Assembly (NCBI RefSeq): GCF_040222385.1
Contig: NZ_JAVKDF010000017.1
Span: 310,001-374,000, forward strand
Length of the DNA: 64,000 nt
DNA from: Imperialibacter sp040222385
Lineage (GTDB): Bacteria; Bacteroidota; Bacteroidia; Cytophagales; Cyclobacteriaceae
Direction of reading: 5' to 3'
Part shown: in pieces, positions 52,437 to 60,655 of the stretch
Layout: every line of letters starts with the position of its first letter
How positions within the stretch are numbered: position 1 is the stretch's first letter
Position numbers and translations under genes: made by a program
The notes under the pieces: model-generated
What the model was told of the DNA's origin: nothing
Database searches by the model: none
The model's input: the letters and a program-made list of their open reading frames with translations, nothing else

Positions 52437-54918
52437 AGCCGCCTGCAAATTTGTAGTTGTCCTGAATAAAATGGTTGCTGATGCTGATGATCTCTGCAAA
52501 AACGCCTGCCGAAGTCACTTCTGCTCCGGCACCCGGCCCTTTTACAACCAAAGGCCTTTCAAAATATCTTTGAGTGGTGAAGGAAATAATATTGTCGCTG
52601 CCAGAAAGGCTGTAAAACGGATGTTCGGCATCGACAGCTTGGAGCGAAATGGACGCTTTCCCTTCCTCTACCTTCGCAATAAAACGAAGCTTTTTCCCTT
52701 CGTCCATCGCCTTCTTTCTCATGGCTTCCAGTCTGCTGTCTTCTTTTTTGAGTTCTTCAAAAAAAGCATCAATGTTTGGTGCTTTGAAACAGGCGTCAGA
52801 CAAAATCGGCTCCAGCTTCACATCCTTTATGTCGAGTTTCTGGCCAGCCTCTCTGCCCAAAATCAATATCTTTCTTGCCACGTCCATCCCGTTCAGGTCG
52901 TCTCTTGGGTCGGGCTCGGTCAGCCCTTTGCTGCGTGCCTCCGCTACCACCTGGCTGAATGGCACACCTTCTTTGAAGCTGTTGAATATATAGGAAAGTG
53001 TGCCAGACAAAATCCCTTCTATTTTGATGATCTTATCGCCACTGTACTTCAAATCATTGAGCGTGTTGATGACGGGAAGCCCGGCACCCACGTTCGTTTC
53101 GTACATGAATTTCACGCCGTGTTTGGCCGCCTGCTTTTTCAGCTTTTCGTAGAAAGCCAGTGGGCCCGAGTTGGCCAGCTTGTTTGGCGTAACGATAGAA
53201 ATACTGGACTCCAAAATATCTTCGTAAAACTCGATCACTTTAGCGCTCGAAGTGCAGTCGATAAATACTGAATTGGCCAGGTTCATAGATTCCATTTTTT
53301 CTATGAATGCTGAAAGTTCTATGCCCTTTCCTGGCTTGTCCACCAGCTTGCGCCAAGTGTTAAGGTCAATGCCGCCTTCATCAAAAGCCATGTGACGAGA
53401 GTTGGCAATACCCACAAGATTGATTTTCAGTGACCGCTCCTCCATGAGGTAGGCCGCTTGTGCTTTGATTTGCTCGATAAGGGTGCTGCCAATCAGTCCG
53501 GTACCCACAAGAAACACATTGAGCGATTTTCTATCTGAAAGAAAGAAGGTTTCGTGCAACGAATTGAGGGCCTTGGAAATGTTGGCTCTGTTGATTACCA
53601 CCGACACATTGAGCTCCGAGGAACCCTGGGCGATGGCGACCACGTTAATACCGTTTCTGCCAAACGCCTGGAAAAGCTTGCCAGCAATGCCCGGCGTATT
53701 CTTCATATTTTCCCCAATAACAGCGACGATAGAAAGGTCTTCCTCAGCCTGGATTCTATCTATCTCTCTGTTTTTGATCTCATTGGCAAATTCCTCTTTC
53801 AGCACATCTCTGGCGATGGTTCCGTCTTTTGGACTCACTGCAAAAGTGATTGAGTGCTCGGACGATGCTTGCGTGATGAGGACGATGTTTACATTCTTTC
53901 GGGCAAGGGCCCCAAAAAGCCTCGATGCCACCCCAGGCACACCAGCAATGCCGCCACCTATCAGACTAACAAGCGACATGTTTTCAATGGAGGAAATGCC
54001 TTTCACCGGGTACTTCTTTCCAGTTGCTTGCTGCGTAATTAAGGTGCCCTCAAAAGCGGGATTAAACGTGTTCCTTATTCGTAATGGAATCTTCTTCGAA
54101 ATGGCTGGCTGCAGCGTTGGCGGATAAATAACCTTGGCACCAAAATGCGACATTTCCATCGCCTCCACGTAGCTCAGGCTGGTCATTGAATAGGCTTCTC
54201 TTACTTTGCGTGGATCGGCTGTCATCACGCCGTCAACGTCGGTCCAAATCTCTACCTCATCGGCGTCCAATGCAGCAGCTAAGATGGAGGCAGTGTAGTC
54301 GGAGCCTCCACGGCCAAGTGTCGTGGTTTCATTTTGCGCTGTGCTGGCAATAAACCCGGTAGCCACCACCATCGACTTGTTCCCCTCAAAGAGGGTTTTT
54401 ACCAAAGCATTGGTTTCTTTGAAATTAACCTTAGAGCTCCCAAAGTGATTATCCGTTCTGATCACCCGGCGTGTGTCCAGAAACGTAGCGTTGATTCCAA
54501 TTTTTTGCAGATACAGCGTAATTATGTTGGCTGAAAGCCGCTCACCAAAGCTCTGTATCAGATCAAGTGATCGGACAGAAAGTTCTTTGATAAGAAAAAC
54601 CCCATGAAGCATGTCCTTCAACTCTGCAAACAGCTTATCAATTGTGTCCCGCCCTTCGGGGTGGAGTTTGTTATCATTTAGGCGCTTCATCGTATCGAGG
54701 TGCAGTAAGCGCAGTCGCTCCAAATCCACCAGGTACGACTCATCACCGGAAACCGCCACATCCCCCAGCGCAATAAGCCGGTTGGTAACACCGCTCATGG
54801 CGGAGACCACCACTGCAACTTCAGTTCCCTGCTTTTGGTAATCCTGAAGAATTGCCGCCACCTTTCGTATATTTTCCGAGGACCCCACTGAAGTGCCTCC
54901 GAACTTTAAGACTTTCAT
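52426..54918 (-). CDS. thrA: Bifunctional aspartokinase / homoserine dehydrogenase I
   Basis: First and third enzymes of the aspartate-to-threonine route joined in one 830-residue chain. The aspartokinase part (about 1-290) begins VLKFGGTSVGSSENI and has GRGGSDYTASILAAAL. Two ACT domains (about 315-460) should bind threonine. The homoserine dehydrogenase part (about 465-825) starts with the Rossmann block VFLVGTGLIGSTLI and has the catalytic region GILSGTLSYIFN. First gene of thrABC. No threonine/isoleucine-rich leader peptide with an attenuator hairpin was found in the 310 bases upstream. Confidence 0.96.
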   Translation of the reverse strand: MKVLKFGGTSVGSSENIRKVAAILQDYQKQGTEVAVVVSAMSGVTNRLIALGDVAVSGDESYLVDLERLRLLHLDTMKRLNDNKLHPEGRDTIDKLFAELKDMLHGVFLIKELSVRSLDLIQSFGERLSANIITLYLQKIGINATFLDTRRVIRTDNHFGSSKVNFKETNALVKTLFEGNKSMVVATGFIASTAQNETTTLGRGGSDYTASILAAALDADEVEIWTDVDGVMTADPRKVREAYSMTSLSYVEAMEMSHFGAKVIYPPTLQPAISKKIPLRIRNTFNPAFEGTLITQQATGKKYPVKGISSIENMSLVSLIGGGIAGVPGVASRLFGALARKNVNIVLITQASSEHSITFAVSPKDGTIARDVLKEEFANEIKNREIDRIQAEEDLSIVAVIGENMKNTPGIAGKLFQAFGRNGINVVAIAQGSSELNVSVVINRANISKALNSLHETFFLSDRKSLNVFLVGTGLIGSTLIEQIKAQAAYLMEERSLKINLVGIANSRHMAFDEGGIDLNTWRKLVDKPGKGIELSAFIEKMESMNLANSVFIDCTSSAKVIEFYEDILESSISIVTPNKLANSGPLAFYEKLKKQAAKHGVKFMYETNVGAGLPVINTLNDLKYSGDKIIKIEGILSGTLSYIFNSFKEGVPFSQVVAEARSKGLTEPDPRDDLNGMDVARKILILGREAGQKLDIKDVKLEPILSDACFKAPNIDAFFEELKKEDSRLEAMRKKAMDEGKKLRFIAKVEEGKASISLQAVDAEHPFYSLSGSDNIISFTTQRYFERPLVVKGPGAGAEVTSAGVFAEIISISNHFIQDNYKFAGGYGG

Positions 54919-55228
54919 AAATTCTCAAAAAATTTAGTCCACAGACAGCCCACACTGACTAATCATCTTTTGTTTCGAGGAAGATTTATCACCGATTTCG
55001 ACCGTCAAAAATAGGAATCGGCAAATTTGATAAAAGAATTACCAAAAAGAGAATGAAGTTGGGAAAAAACAGGCACAACGGTTTGATATTGCAAAATAAT
55101 GAACCGAATGTCGGGCACTACGGGCGCTTTAACAGATAGATGTTATCCTGTACCGCTGGCAATGCCAACGAACGGGGTTAATAATACGTCTATTAGCCGA
55201 TAGAAATAATGGAAAATGCACCGGAAGT
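54919..55228 (-). other. Divergent intergenic region between thrA and DUF4249 gene
   Basis: No gene is supported. On the minus strand a perfect TATTTTTG (55006-55013) lies 88 bases before the thrA ATG and a TTATTTTG (55092-55099) 174 bases before it, but neither has a TTTG at the right distance. A short palindrome TGGCA-A-TGCCA occurs near 55157-55168. No Thr-rich leader peptide is visible. Confidence 0.45.
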
Positions 55229-56353
55229 ATGATCGACCTGCTTAAACGAATGATAACCAGACGACCCGTTACCCTTTTACTTACGTTAATTTTGGCCGGA
55301 TGCATAGAGCCAATCGAGCCAGAGCTGGGGGTTTTCGATTATCTCATGGTGGTTGAAGGCCATGTGTCCAACCTCGATGAGGTCAATACCGTCAGGCTTT
55401 CACGCACCAAACCTCTTGGTGTGGAATACGGCGGGGTTGAAGTTGGTGCACTGGTATATGTGGAAGACCAGGAGGGCGCTAAATTTTACTTTGAAGAATC
55501 CAGCCCGGGAATCTACCAGAGTGATCCCGCATGTTTCATTGGAGAAACAGGCAAATCGTATGCTTTGCATATAGAAACTCTTTACGGTGAGACCTACCAA
55601 TCCAAGCCCATTTTGCTCAACGCTACGCCAGACATCGATAGCTTGTACTTTGAAAGAGAACAGCGGCTAACTAATGAAGGGATCACCAAAGACGGTATCA
55701 AAATACTTCTCGACTCTCATGATCCTGAAGGACTCACCCAATACTTCCGCTATGAATGGGAGGAGACGTACCAAATCAAAGTTCCCTACCCACAGGACAT
55801 AAGCGTTTGGGTTTGTTACAACACCGAGACAAACTCCGATATTGTGACCGCAAACACCAGTCAACTAAAGGAGTCCAGGGTAAGCCAGCTTGAAATTAAA
55901 TACGTAAGCACAGAGGGCTACCAGCTTCGGTCATTATACCGGTTGTTAGTTCGCCAATATGCCCTTAGTATCGATGGAATAAAGTACTGGACAGAACTCA
56001 AAAAGATTTCGGAGAGCCAGGGTACGCTGTTTGACCCCCTACCGTATGATTTGCCAAGTAATCTCTTTAACCCTAATAATCCCGACGAGCAGGTGATAGG
56101 CTTTTTTGGCGTTGGCGCTGTAACCGAAAAAGAAATTTACATAGACAGAAGCCAGCTTTTGGATCTGGATTTCGCTTCCGATGGGTGCTCTTCGAGGCTT
56201 GTGGAGGTATCGGGGAATGGAAGTCCACCAGAAGGCTATTGCCTCGCAAGTCAGGGGCCATACGGCTCGGGCATTAATTATTACGCCCCAGAGTACTGCT
56301 GCGACTGTAGGCTATATGGGGAGCTGGACGAGCCAGATTTCTGGCCTAATTAA
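55229..56353 (+). CDS. DUF4249 family lipoprotein
   Basis: A 374-residue predicted outer-membrane lipoprotein with lipobox LAGC (Cys at 25). The first ~130 residues form beta strands of the family type (VVEGHVSNLDEVNTVRLSR), and the C-terminus ends in a cysteine-rich YCCDCRLYG motif. DUF4249 genes normally sit directly downstream of a TonB-dependent receptor gene, where they are thought to act in ligand capture. Here no receptor is adjacent, as the upstream gene is divergent thrA. The ATG at 55229 is used; an ATG at 55250 also gives a valid signal. Confidence 0.85.
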   Translation: MIDLLKRMITRRPVTLLLTLILAGCIEPIEPELGVFDYLMVVEGHVSNLDEVNTVRLSRTKPLGVEYGGVEVGALVYVEDQEGAKFYFEESSPGIYQSDPACFIGETGKSYALHIETLYGETYQSKPILLNATPDIDSLYFEREQRLTNEGITKDGIKILLDSHDPEGLTQYFRYEWEETYQIKVPYPQDISVWVCYNTETNSDIVTANTSQLKESRVSQLEIKYVSTEGYQLRSLYRLLVRQYALSIDGIKYWTELKKISESQGTLFDPLPYDLPSNLFNPNNPDEQVIGFFGVGAVTEKEIYIDRSQLLDLDFASDGCSSRLVEVSGNGSPPEGYCLASQGPYGSGINYYAPEYCCDCRLYGELDEPDFWPN

Positions 56354-56388
56354 GGGTATATTTGTCGGACAGTAAATTGAGAGCATAC

Positions 56389-57102
56389 ATGAAAACCACA
56401 CCAGCCCTTTTACTGATACTGCTCCTGCTTTTTTCTTGCGACAAGCCGTCACTCACGCCTGCTTCACTGCTTGAAAAATCCATTGAAGCCCACGACTCCA
56501 GCAATTACTGGCCGCAGCTTAACAACCGCTTCCACATGTCCATCAAACGAGATGGCCAGGAGGATCGGTACTTCTCTGTTCTGATCAATAATCCTGAAGA
56601 CATTTTTGAATATTCCCTGCAGCAGGGTGACAGCACAGTAGTTCAAGGAGTAAAGCAAGGACGTTACTACTACGCTATAAATGGCGATTCCAATTTAAGC
56701 AGCGAGGCAAAAGAAAAATACCAGCTCAACAACGACCGTACACTTTACATGAAGGAAGTGTATGAATACCTCTATGGCGTACCGATGAAACTAAAGGATC
56801 CGGGTACCATCATCGACCCGGCAGCTATGGAGGAAACATTCAATAATCAATCATGTTGGGTGATCAAAGTAACCTACGATCCATCCACCGATGGAGAAAC
56901 CTGGTATTTCTACATTGACAAGGAGACCTTTCTCCTGGCCGGCTATCGTTTCTATTTTGATGAGAGCAAAGGGGACGGGGAGTTCATTTTTGTTGACGGC
57001 TATCAATCGCTGAATGGCTTAAAACTCCCCGAGGTCAAAAAATGGCATTGGAACAAAGACAGTCTGCACTTTAGGACAGATGAGTTACTAAGCGTGGACT
57101 AG
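56389..57102 (+). CDS. DUF6503-type lipoprotein
   Basis: A 237-residue lipoprotein (lipobox LFSC, Cys near residue 16). The body has a LolA/LppX-like pattern of amphipathic strands and ends with a strand-turn block WYFYIDKETFLLAGYRFYFDES, as in Bacteroidota DUF6503 proteins. The role may be lipid or lipoprotein handling, but this is only a fold-level guess. It lies 35 bases after the DUF4249 gene and is convergent with the scramblase-like gene. The ATG at 56389 is the start with a lipoprotein signal. Confidence 0.75.
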   Translation: MKTTPALLLILLLLFSCDKPSLTPASLLEKSIEAHDSSNYWPQLNNRFHMSIKRDGQEDRYFSVLINNPEDIFEYSLQQGDSTVVQGVKQGRYYYAINGDSNLSSEAKEKYQLNNDRTLYMKEVYEYLYGVPMKLKDPGTIIDPAAMEETFNNQSCWVIKVTYDPSTDGETWYFYIDKETFLLAGYRFYFDESKGDGEFIFVDGYQSLNGLKLPEVKKWHWNKDSLHFRTDELLSVD

Positions 57103-57118
57103 GAGTTTCGCCTATTAA

Positions 57119-57706
57119 TCATTCTTTCAACACCATATCAATACACATCACTGCACCCAAAATCAGAATCCTCAAAGGGTGGGCTACAGGCACTTTATCA
57201 TTGATTTGTAGCATATAATTATCAGCAGAGGTAAACATCTCCCTTCCCAAGCCGGCCCATTGTTTGCTCACATGGGCAAATTCAACATTGTCTTTAACGA
57301 ACTTGAAATCCCAACTTGTCCACCTTCCCTGAAGTGTACACATAAATGTTTCATTGGCATCCAGCACGTCAAACTTCCCTCCGATGGAAAAGAACTTCTG
57401 TTTGAATTTACCCACCAATTGGTCGTTCGCATCGAGTACTTCCACATTTGACAGAATGATAGATACTCCCCGCTTCACTGTCAAAAGCTTTTCTCCCATG
57501 GGTGTCCTGATTTCGATATGAAAGGGCGTCATCCTTTTGTAGTCGGTGAACCTGAGCATTTTCGAAAAGAAGCCCAGGTTCTCTTCCCGACAATGAAGGA
57601 TCACCTCCTGCGAGTTTGGGTCATGGATGTCATAATTGTTGGCTGCTTTGAAAACACCTGTGTGTTCTTTGACAAAGAATAAGTTGCGGTTGAGTGCTGC
57701 GTTCAT
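57119..57706 (-). CDS. Phospholipid scramblase-related (LURP-one/Tubby-like) protein
   Basis: A 195-residue protein of the scramblase/LURP-one-like 12-stranded barrel family. Typical strands are present (HFHIEIRTPMGEKLLTV-like and VEVLDANDQLVGKFKQKF), with a hydrophobic C-terminal segment AHPLRILILGAVMCIDMVL that would be the central helix of the barrel. Biochemical function in bacteria is unknown. It is alone on the minus strand, with 77 bases to the YoeB-like gene downstream of its start. Confidence 0.75.
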   Translation of the reverse strand: MNAALNRNLFFVKEHTGVFKAANNYDIHDPNSQEVILHCREENLGFFSKMLRFTDYKRMTPFHIEIRTPMGEKLLTVKRGVSIILSNVEVLDANDQLVGKFKQKFFSIGGKFDVLDANETFMCTLQGRWTSWDFKFVKDNVEFAHVSKQWAGLGREMFTSADNYMLQINDKVPVAHPLRILILGAVMCIDMVLKE

Positions 57707-57783
57707 AAATTATTTGTTGGCGGATAACTATCAATAATATGTTCGGAGAAAAGTAATCAAAATGAGCTTCCAGTACAGTCCCA

Positions 57784-58053
57784 TTATTCACAATGAGTCC
57801 ACATTCTCAGCACTTTTACTATTTTCTCCTCTTCCAGTACCTGGTAAACAAGTCGATGCTGAATATTAATCCTTCGGGAATATGCTCCATATAAATCACC
57901 AAGAAGTTTTTCGTAAGGAGGATAGTCTTGAAATGGGTTGGCTTCCAGTATTTTTAGAAGCTCCTTCACTTTAGGCTTAAGCCCGCCAGATGTCACTTTT
58001 TTTGCATCCTTTTGAGCCTGCTTTGTATAAACCAACCTGTAATTGCTCACCAA
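57784..58053 (-). CDS. Txe/YoeB family toxin
   Basis: An 89-residue RelE-fold mRNA interferase that cleaves mRNA in the ribosomal A site. It shows the pattern YTKQAQKDAKKV at the N-terminus, the core LLGDLYGAYSRRINIQHRLVYQV with the catalytic Arg/Glu environment, and the C-terminal LRMWTHCE block (His and a terminal aromatic-type end) of the YoeB type. It overlaps the upstream YefM-like antitoxin gene by 7 bases. Confidence 0.9.
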   Translation of the reverse strand: MVSNYRLVYTKQAQKDAKKVTSGGLKPKVKELLKILEANPFQDYPPYEKLLGDLYGAYSRRINIQHRLVYQVLEEEKIVKVLRMWTHCE

Positions 58054-58289
58054 TCCAGCTTATCTGTGGTTTCTTCGAGGGGTGTTTTCATTCCTGTTAT
58101 GATAGATTCTCTCATACCCGGAATTGAAATCAAATAAAGTGTCTCCTGAATAGCACGCCAGTCTTCCTCACTTACCAACACAGCGTTATTTCTCTTGCCA
58201 GTAATCTGAACGGGTTGGTGAGTCTCGGTAGCCTCGTCTATCAGCTTGTAGATATTCTTCCTGGCCTCTGTAATCGATAAGCTTTTCAT
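58047..58289 (-). CDS. Phd/YefM family antitoxin
   Basis: An 80-residue antitoxin partnering the YoeB-like toxin. The N-terminal DNA-binding region ITEARKNIYKLIDEA and the QITGKRNNAVLVSEEDWRAIQETLYL block are typical of YefM; the C-terminal tail, with EETTDKLDW, should wrap the toxin. Antitoxin comes first, with a 7-base overlap. A YefM-like operator with two GTAC cores lies at 58298-58315 just before the start. Confidence 0.9.
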   Translation of the reverse strand: MKSLSITEARKNIYKLIDEATETHQPVQITGKRNNAVLVSEEDWRAIQETLYLISIPGMRESIITGMKTPLEETTDKLDW

Positions 58290-58297
58290 AGAATGAA

Positions 58298-58315
58298 CGT
58301 ACGCTTTCCCGTACT
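58298..58315. promoter_or_regulatory. Putative YefM operator (two GTAC cores)
   Basis: Two GTAC cores at 58299-58302 and 58311-58314 are 12 bases apart centre to centre and form the inverted repeat GTACG...CGTAC. They lie between a -7-like box (AATCTTTG, 58322-58329) and the antitoxin ATG at 58289. E. coli YefM is known to bind TGTACA-core palindromes. Confidence 0.55.
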
Positions 58316-58331
58316 TTTTAGCAAAGATTCA

Positions 58332-58486
58332 TTAAAAAATATACCCCAAAAACGAAATCAGCACCCCAGCCGCCACGGCAAATCCAATCATTCCTGAGAT
58401 ATTGCTGGCCATGGCGTACTGCAAAAGGTGGTTGCTCGGATCGTGCTTAATGGCTATTTCATTGGCCACCCCAAGCCGCCATGGGC
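58332..58486 (-). pseudogene. Remnant of oadB 3' end (truncated, frameshifted)
   Basis: On the minus strand about 45 residues match the C-terminus of OadB (for example NEIAIKHDPSNHLLQYAM), then continue FLGYIF to a new stop. The match to the intact gene at 59413-59556 covers 58342-58486 at about 85 % identity by hand alignment. At the upstream end one base is inserted (58470-58476) so the reading frame breaks, and beyond 58487 there is no similarity. Without an N-terminus it cannot be functional. Confidence 0.8.
58342..58486 (+). repeat. Direct repeat copy 1 of oadB 3' end
   Basis: 145 bases in the same orientation as 59413-59556, about 20 differences by my alignment. The repeat ends one base before the oadB stop codon. 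The two copies bracket the ParE-like toxin-antitoxin module and 260 bases of non-coding DNA, about 930 bases in all. Confidence 0.75.
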
Positions 58487-58623
58487 GCCTAGCCGGGTAC
58501 AAGATGGTGACAACTGTGGTCAACGTGATCTTTATGGCAAGTTGCTGGCGACCACTCGTTTGCCTAACAGCGACAAATTGTTTGTTCTTCCACTTCAACC
58601 AGTGATTACAAAACGACTGGCAA

Positions 58624-58929
58624 CTAACCCTTCATTTTCTCAGGGTCTTGCCTGGAATCAAAAAAGTCAATGATGTAGATGTGTTCCTTCTCAATCCAAT
58701 AAATGATTTTGACATGCCCCTCTATTACTCTTCTGTGGCCCTTTCCTAAATGCTCCAAATATTCTTCCTGCTGATAATTGTTGTAGGTAGTTTCCAGGGC
58801 ATCCGCCTTATCTAACAATTTTTTCCTGAACTCCAATAATTTCTCTAACGCCCAGCCTTGTTCTTCCAGCAAAAATTCTGTTAAATCTTCCAGACTATCA
58901 TAAGACTGGTCGGTATAAATTACTTTCAT
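58624..58929 (-). CDS. ParE/RelE-like toxin
   Basis: A 101-residue RelE/ParE-superfamily toxin. It has an N-terminal VIYTDQSYDSLEDL strand-helix block, a long helix pair, and the C-terminal beta hairpin VIEGHVKIIYWIEKEHIYIIDFFDSRQDPEKM. The final motif DFFDSRQDP is typical of ParE-like proteins. The ATG overlaps the antitoxin stop by 4 bases (ATGA). The module lies between the two copies of the oadB 3' end. Whether the target is gyrase (ParE) or mRNA (RelE) cannot be told. Confidence 0.85.
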   Translation of the reverse strand: MKVIYTDQSYDSLEDLTEFLLEEQGWALEKLLEFRKKLLDKADALETTYNNYQQEEYLEHLGKGHRRVIEGHVKIIYWIEKEHIYIIDFFDSRQDPEKMKG

Positions 58930-59153
58930 TTGCCCAGTCTGCTACTCAATCTCTTCTCCAGCTCATGCCTGTCCATGACCCGACCGGCGGTGATGTCATC
59001 TTCTGCCTTCAAAGCTCTGGAGGTTAGTTTCTGCTTTAGTGCAGGGTCTAAGCTTGATTTTCGGAGCAAAGTCCTGATAGCTTCTAATATACTATTATCA
59101 GTCTCTTTTTCAATGAGGGCTTGTAACTCTGCCTTTATATCTCCTGTCTCCAT
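58926..59153 (-). CDS. Probable antitoxin of ParE-like module
   Basis: A 75-residue, mainly helical, charged protein (METGDIKAELQALIEKE start, ending LEKRLSSRLGK). No DNA-binding domain is recognised, but its position directly upstream with ATGA overlap to the toxin gene and its length fit an antitoxin. The TAAAAATA/ATCA context before the ATG gives on the minus strand TATTTTTA, 4 bases, ATG, the same as in hicB. A TTTA 19 bases before the -7 box supports a promoter. Confidence 0.75.
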   Translation of the reverse strand: METGDIKAELQALIEKETDNSILEAIRTLLRKSSLDPALKQKLTSRALKAEDDITAGRVMDRHELEKRLSSRLGK

Positions 59154-59412
59154 ATCATAAAAATAGCGATTATTTGATTCAACGTAAATTTTTTAAATTT
59201 GTATTTACCTGTCGGCCGAAGAGACTGACCCGGCTAATTTCGCTTTACATCGCATAATGCTAATGGCCATTCCCGCCCTCGTCTCAGCGGGTCGTCGAGC
59301 TAGAAAAACGAAGGCGATGGAGGATCATCAAAGATAATAAAACGGGCCATGGGGTAAGCCGATGCATCAAAGCGGGAAGATGATCCTGTGCCGTTCCGTC
59401 TCAACACCTTAC
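59154..59412 (-). other. Non-coding stretch between the antitoxin and oadB 3' end
   Basis: Contains the antitoxin promoter candidate (59158-59188), then about 220 bases of no identified content. An imperfect inverted repeat with CGCC(C/T)TCGT arms occurs near 59275-59320. No gene or RNA was recognised. It is part of the segment bracketed by the oadB repeats. Confidence 0.45.
59158..59188 (-). promoter_or_regulatory. Promoter candidate of the ParE-like module
   Basis: Minus strand TTTA, 19 bases, then TATTTTTA (59158-59165), ending 4 bases before the ATG at 59153. The transcript would be leaderless. A-T-rich palindrome AAATTT-TTTA-AATTT overlaps the upstream flank and could be an operator. 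Confidence 0.4.
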
Positions 59413-60602
59413 TACCCCAAAAAAGAAATCAGCACCCCAGCCGCCACAGCAGAACCAATCACTCCCGAAATGTTACTGGCCATGGCATACTGTAGCAGGT
59501 GGTTGCTCGGATCATGCTTAATGGCTATTTCGTTGGCTACCCGGGCAGCCATGGGCACGGCACTCAGGCCCGTAGCGCCAATCAGCGGATTGATCTTCTT
59601 CTTGGCAAACAGGTTGTACACTTTCACCGCCATGATGCCCCCAAGAATGGAGATGGCAAAGGCAATGAACCCTCCCACTACGATCATCAATGTTTGCGTG
59701 TTCAGGAAGGCTTTGGTAGTCATGGTGGCGCCGACAGATAAGCCGAGAAATACAGTGGCTGAATTAAGAATGGTCTCGGATGTGGCCTGGTACAAACGGC
59801 CCGTGGCCACGCCTATTTCCTTTACCAGGTTGCCAAACATCAAAAAGCCCACCAGCGGCACAGAGCTGGGCACCAAAATAGCCACAATAGAGCCCAGGGC
59901 GATTGGGAACATGATTTTCAAAGCCTGCAAATTCTTGATAGGCTTCGTGGACGGAAACAGTTTGTCCTGCTCTTTCATGTTGATGAGCAACTCCTTTTTA
60001 GTCATGGAAAACCGAACGACAAACGGGATGATGACCGGCACCAGTGCCATGTAAGAGTAAGCCGCAATGGCAATTGGTCCCAGAAGATGCGGCGCCAACT
60101 TGATGGTGGTGTAAATAGCCGTTGGCCCATCAGCACCACCGATAATTCCCAATGACGCTGCTTCTTTCAAAGTAAACCCCATGGCCACTGCCGCCATCAG
60201 CACGCAGAAAATCCCGATTTGCGCAGCCGCACCAAAAAAGGCCAGGCGTAGATTGCGCAGCATAGGGCCGAAATCCGTCAGCGCCCCTACTCCCATGAAA
60301 ATAATTGGTGGTAGAAAGCCCGTCTTAATCAAAGCATAGTAAACGAAGTTCATGATGCCGTACTGCTCGGCAATCTGCGGCAGGGTGAGCCCCTCTGGAA
60401 TTTTCTCCACCCCCATGCCTCCTCCGGGAAAGTTGGCTAACAACACTCCAAAAGCAATAGGCACCAGCAGCAATGGTTCATATTTTTTGGCAATGCCCAG
60501 GTAGAGCAAACCAAATCCAATGAGGATCATCAAAATATAAGAGGGATGAGCAAACAAGTCGCCCAGGGCAGTCATTCTGTATACTTTCTCGAGCAGTTCC
60601 AT
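59412..60602 (-). CDS. oadB: Sodium-pumping decarboxylase beta subunit (OadB)
   Basis: Integral membrane subunit of the Na+-translocating decarboxylase. It couples decarboxylation of carboxybiotin to Na+ export. The 396-residue protein has about 9-11 membrane segments, the conserved GADGPTAIYTT block (near residue 155, with the Asp that binds Na+), and the C-terminal VPMAARVANEIAIKHDP region with NHLLQYAMASN. It lies downstream of oadA by 53 bases. Its last 144 bases are the intact copy of the repeat at 58342-58486. Confidence 0.93.
   Translation of the reverse strand: MELLEKVYRMTALGDLFAHPSYILMILIGFGLLYLGIAKKYEPLLLVPIAFGVLLANFPGGGMGVEKIPEGLTLPQIAEQYGIMNFVYYALIKTGFLPPIIFMGVGALTDFGPMLRNLRLAFFGAAAQIGIFCVLMAAVAMGFTLKEAASLGIIGGADGPTAIYTTIKLAPHLLGPIAIAAYSYMALVPVIIPFVVRFSMTKKELLINMKEQDKLFPSTKPIKNLQALKIMFPIALGSIVAILVPSSVPLVGFLMFGNLVKEIGVATGRLYQATSETILNSATVFLGLSVGATMTTKAFLNTQTLMIVVGGFIAFAISILGGIMAVKVYNLFAKKKINPLIGATGLSAVPMAARVANEIAIKHDPSNHLLQYAMASNISGVIGSAVAAGVLISFLG
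59413..59556 (+). repeat. Direct repeat copy 2 (oadB 3' end, intact)
   Basis: The functional copy within oadB, matched by the diverged remnant at 58342-58486 in the same orientation. Homology begins one base inside the oadB stop codon. Confidence 0.75.
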
Positions 60603-60655
60603 AGTGAGGAGGTAAAGGATTAATGGTGAGTGGTAAATAATGGTCTGGCCGTGCG

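Noticed and set aside
52237..53271. 344-residue plus-strand open frame across thrB and thrA
   Set aside because: It is antisense to two clearly recognisable genes with full motifs and has no protein-like composition of its own.
53465..54127. 220-residue plus-strand open frame inside thrA
   Set aside because: Antisense shadow of the ACT region; no start context and no homology seen.
54919..55228. Threonine-operon leader peptide and attenuator
   Set aside because: I looked for a short Thr/Ile-rich frame followed by a hairpin and T run before thrA and saw none.
59362..60054. 230-residue plus-strand open frame opposite oadB
   Set aside because: It is a reverse-strand reading of the OadB membrane segments and includes the repeat; no independent evidence.
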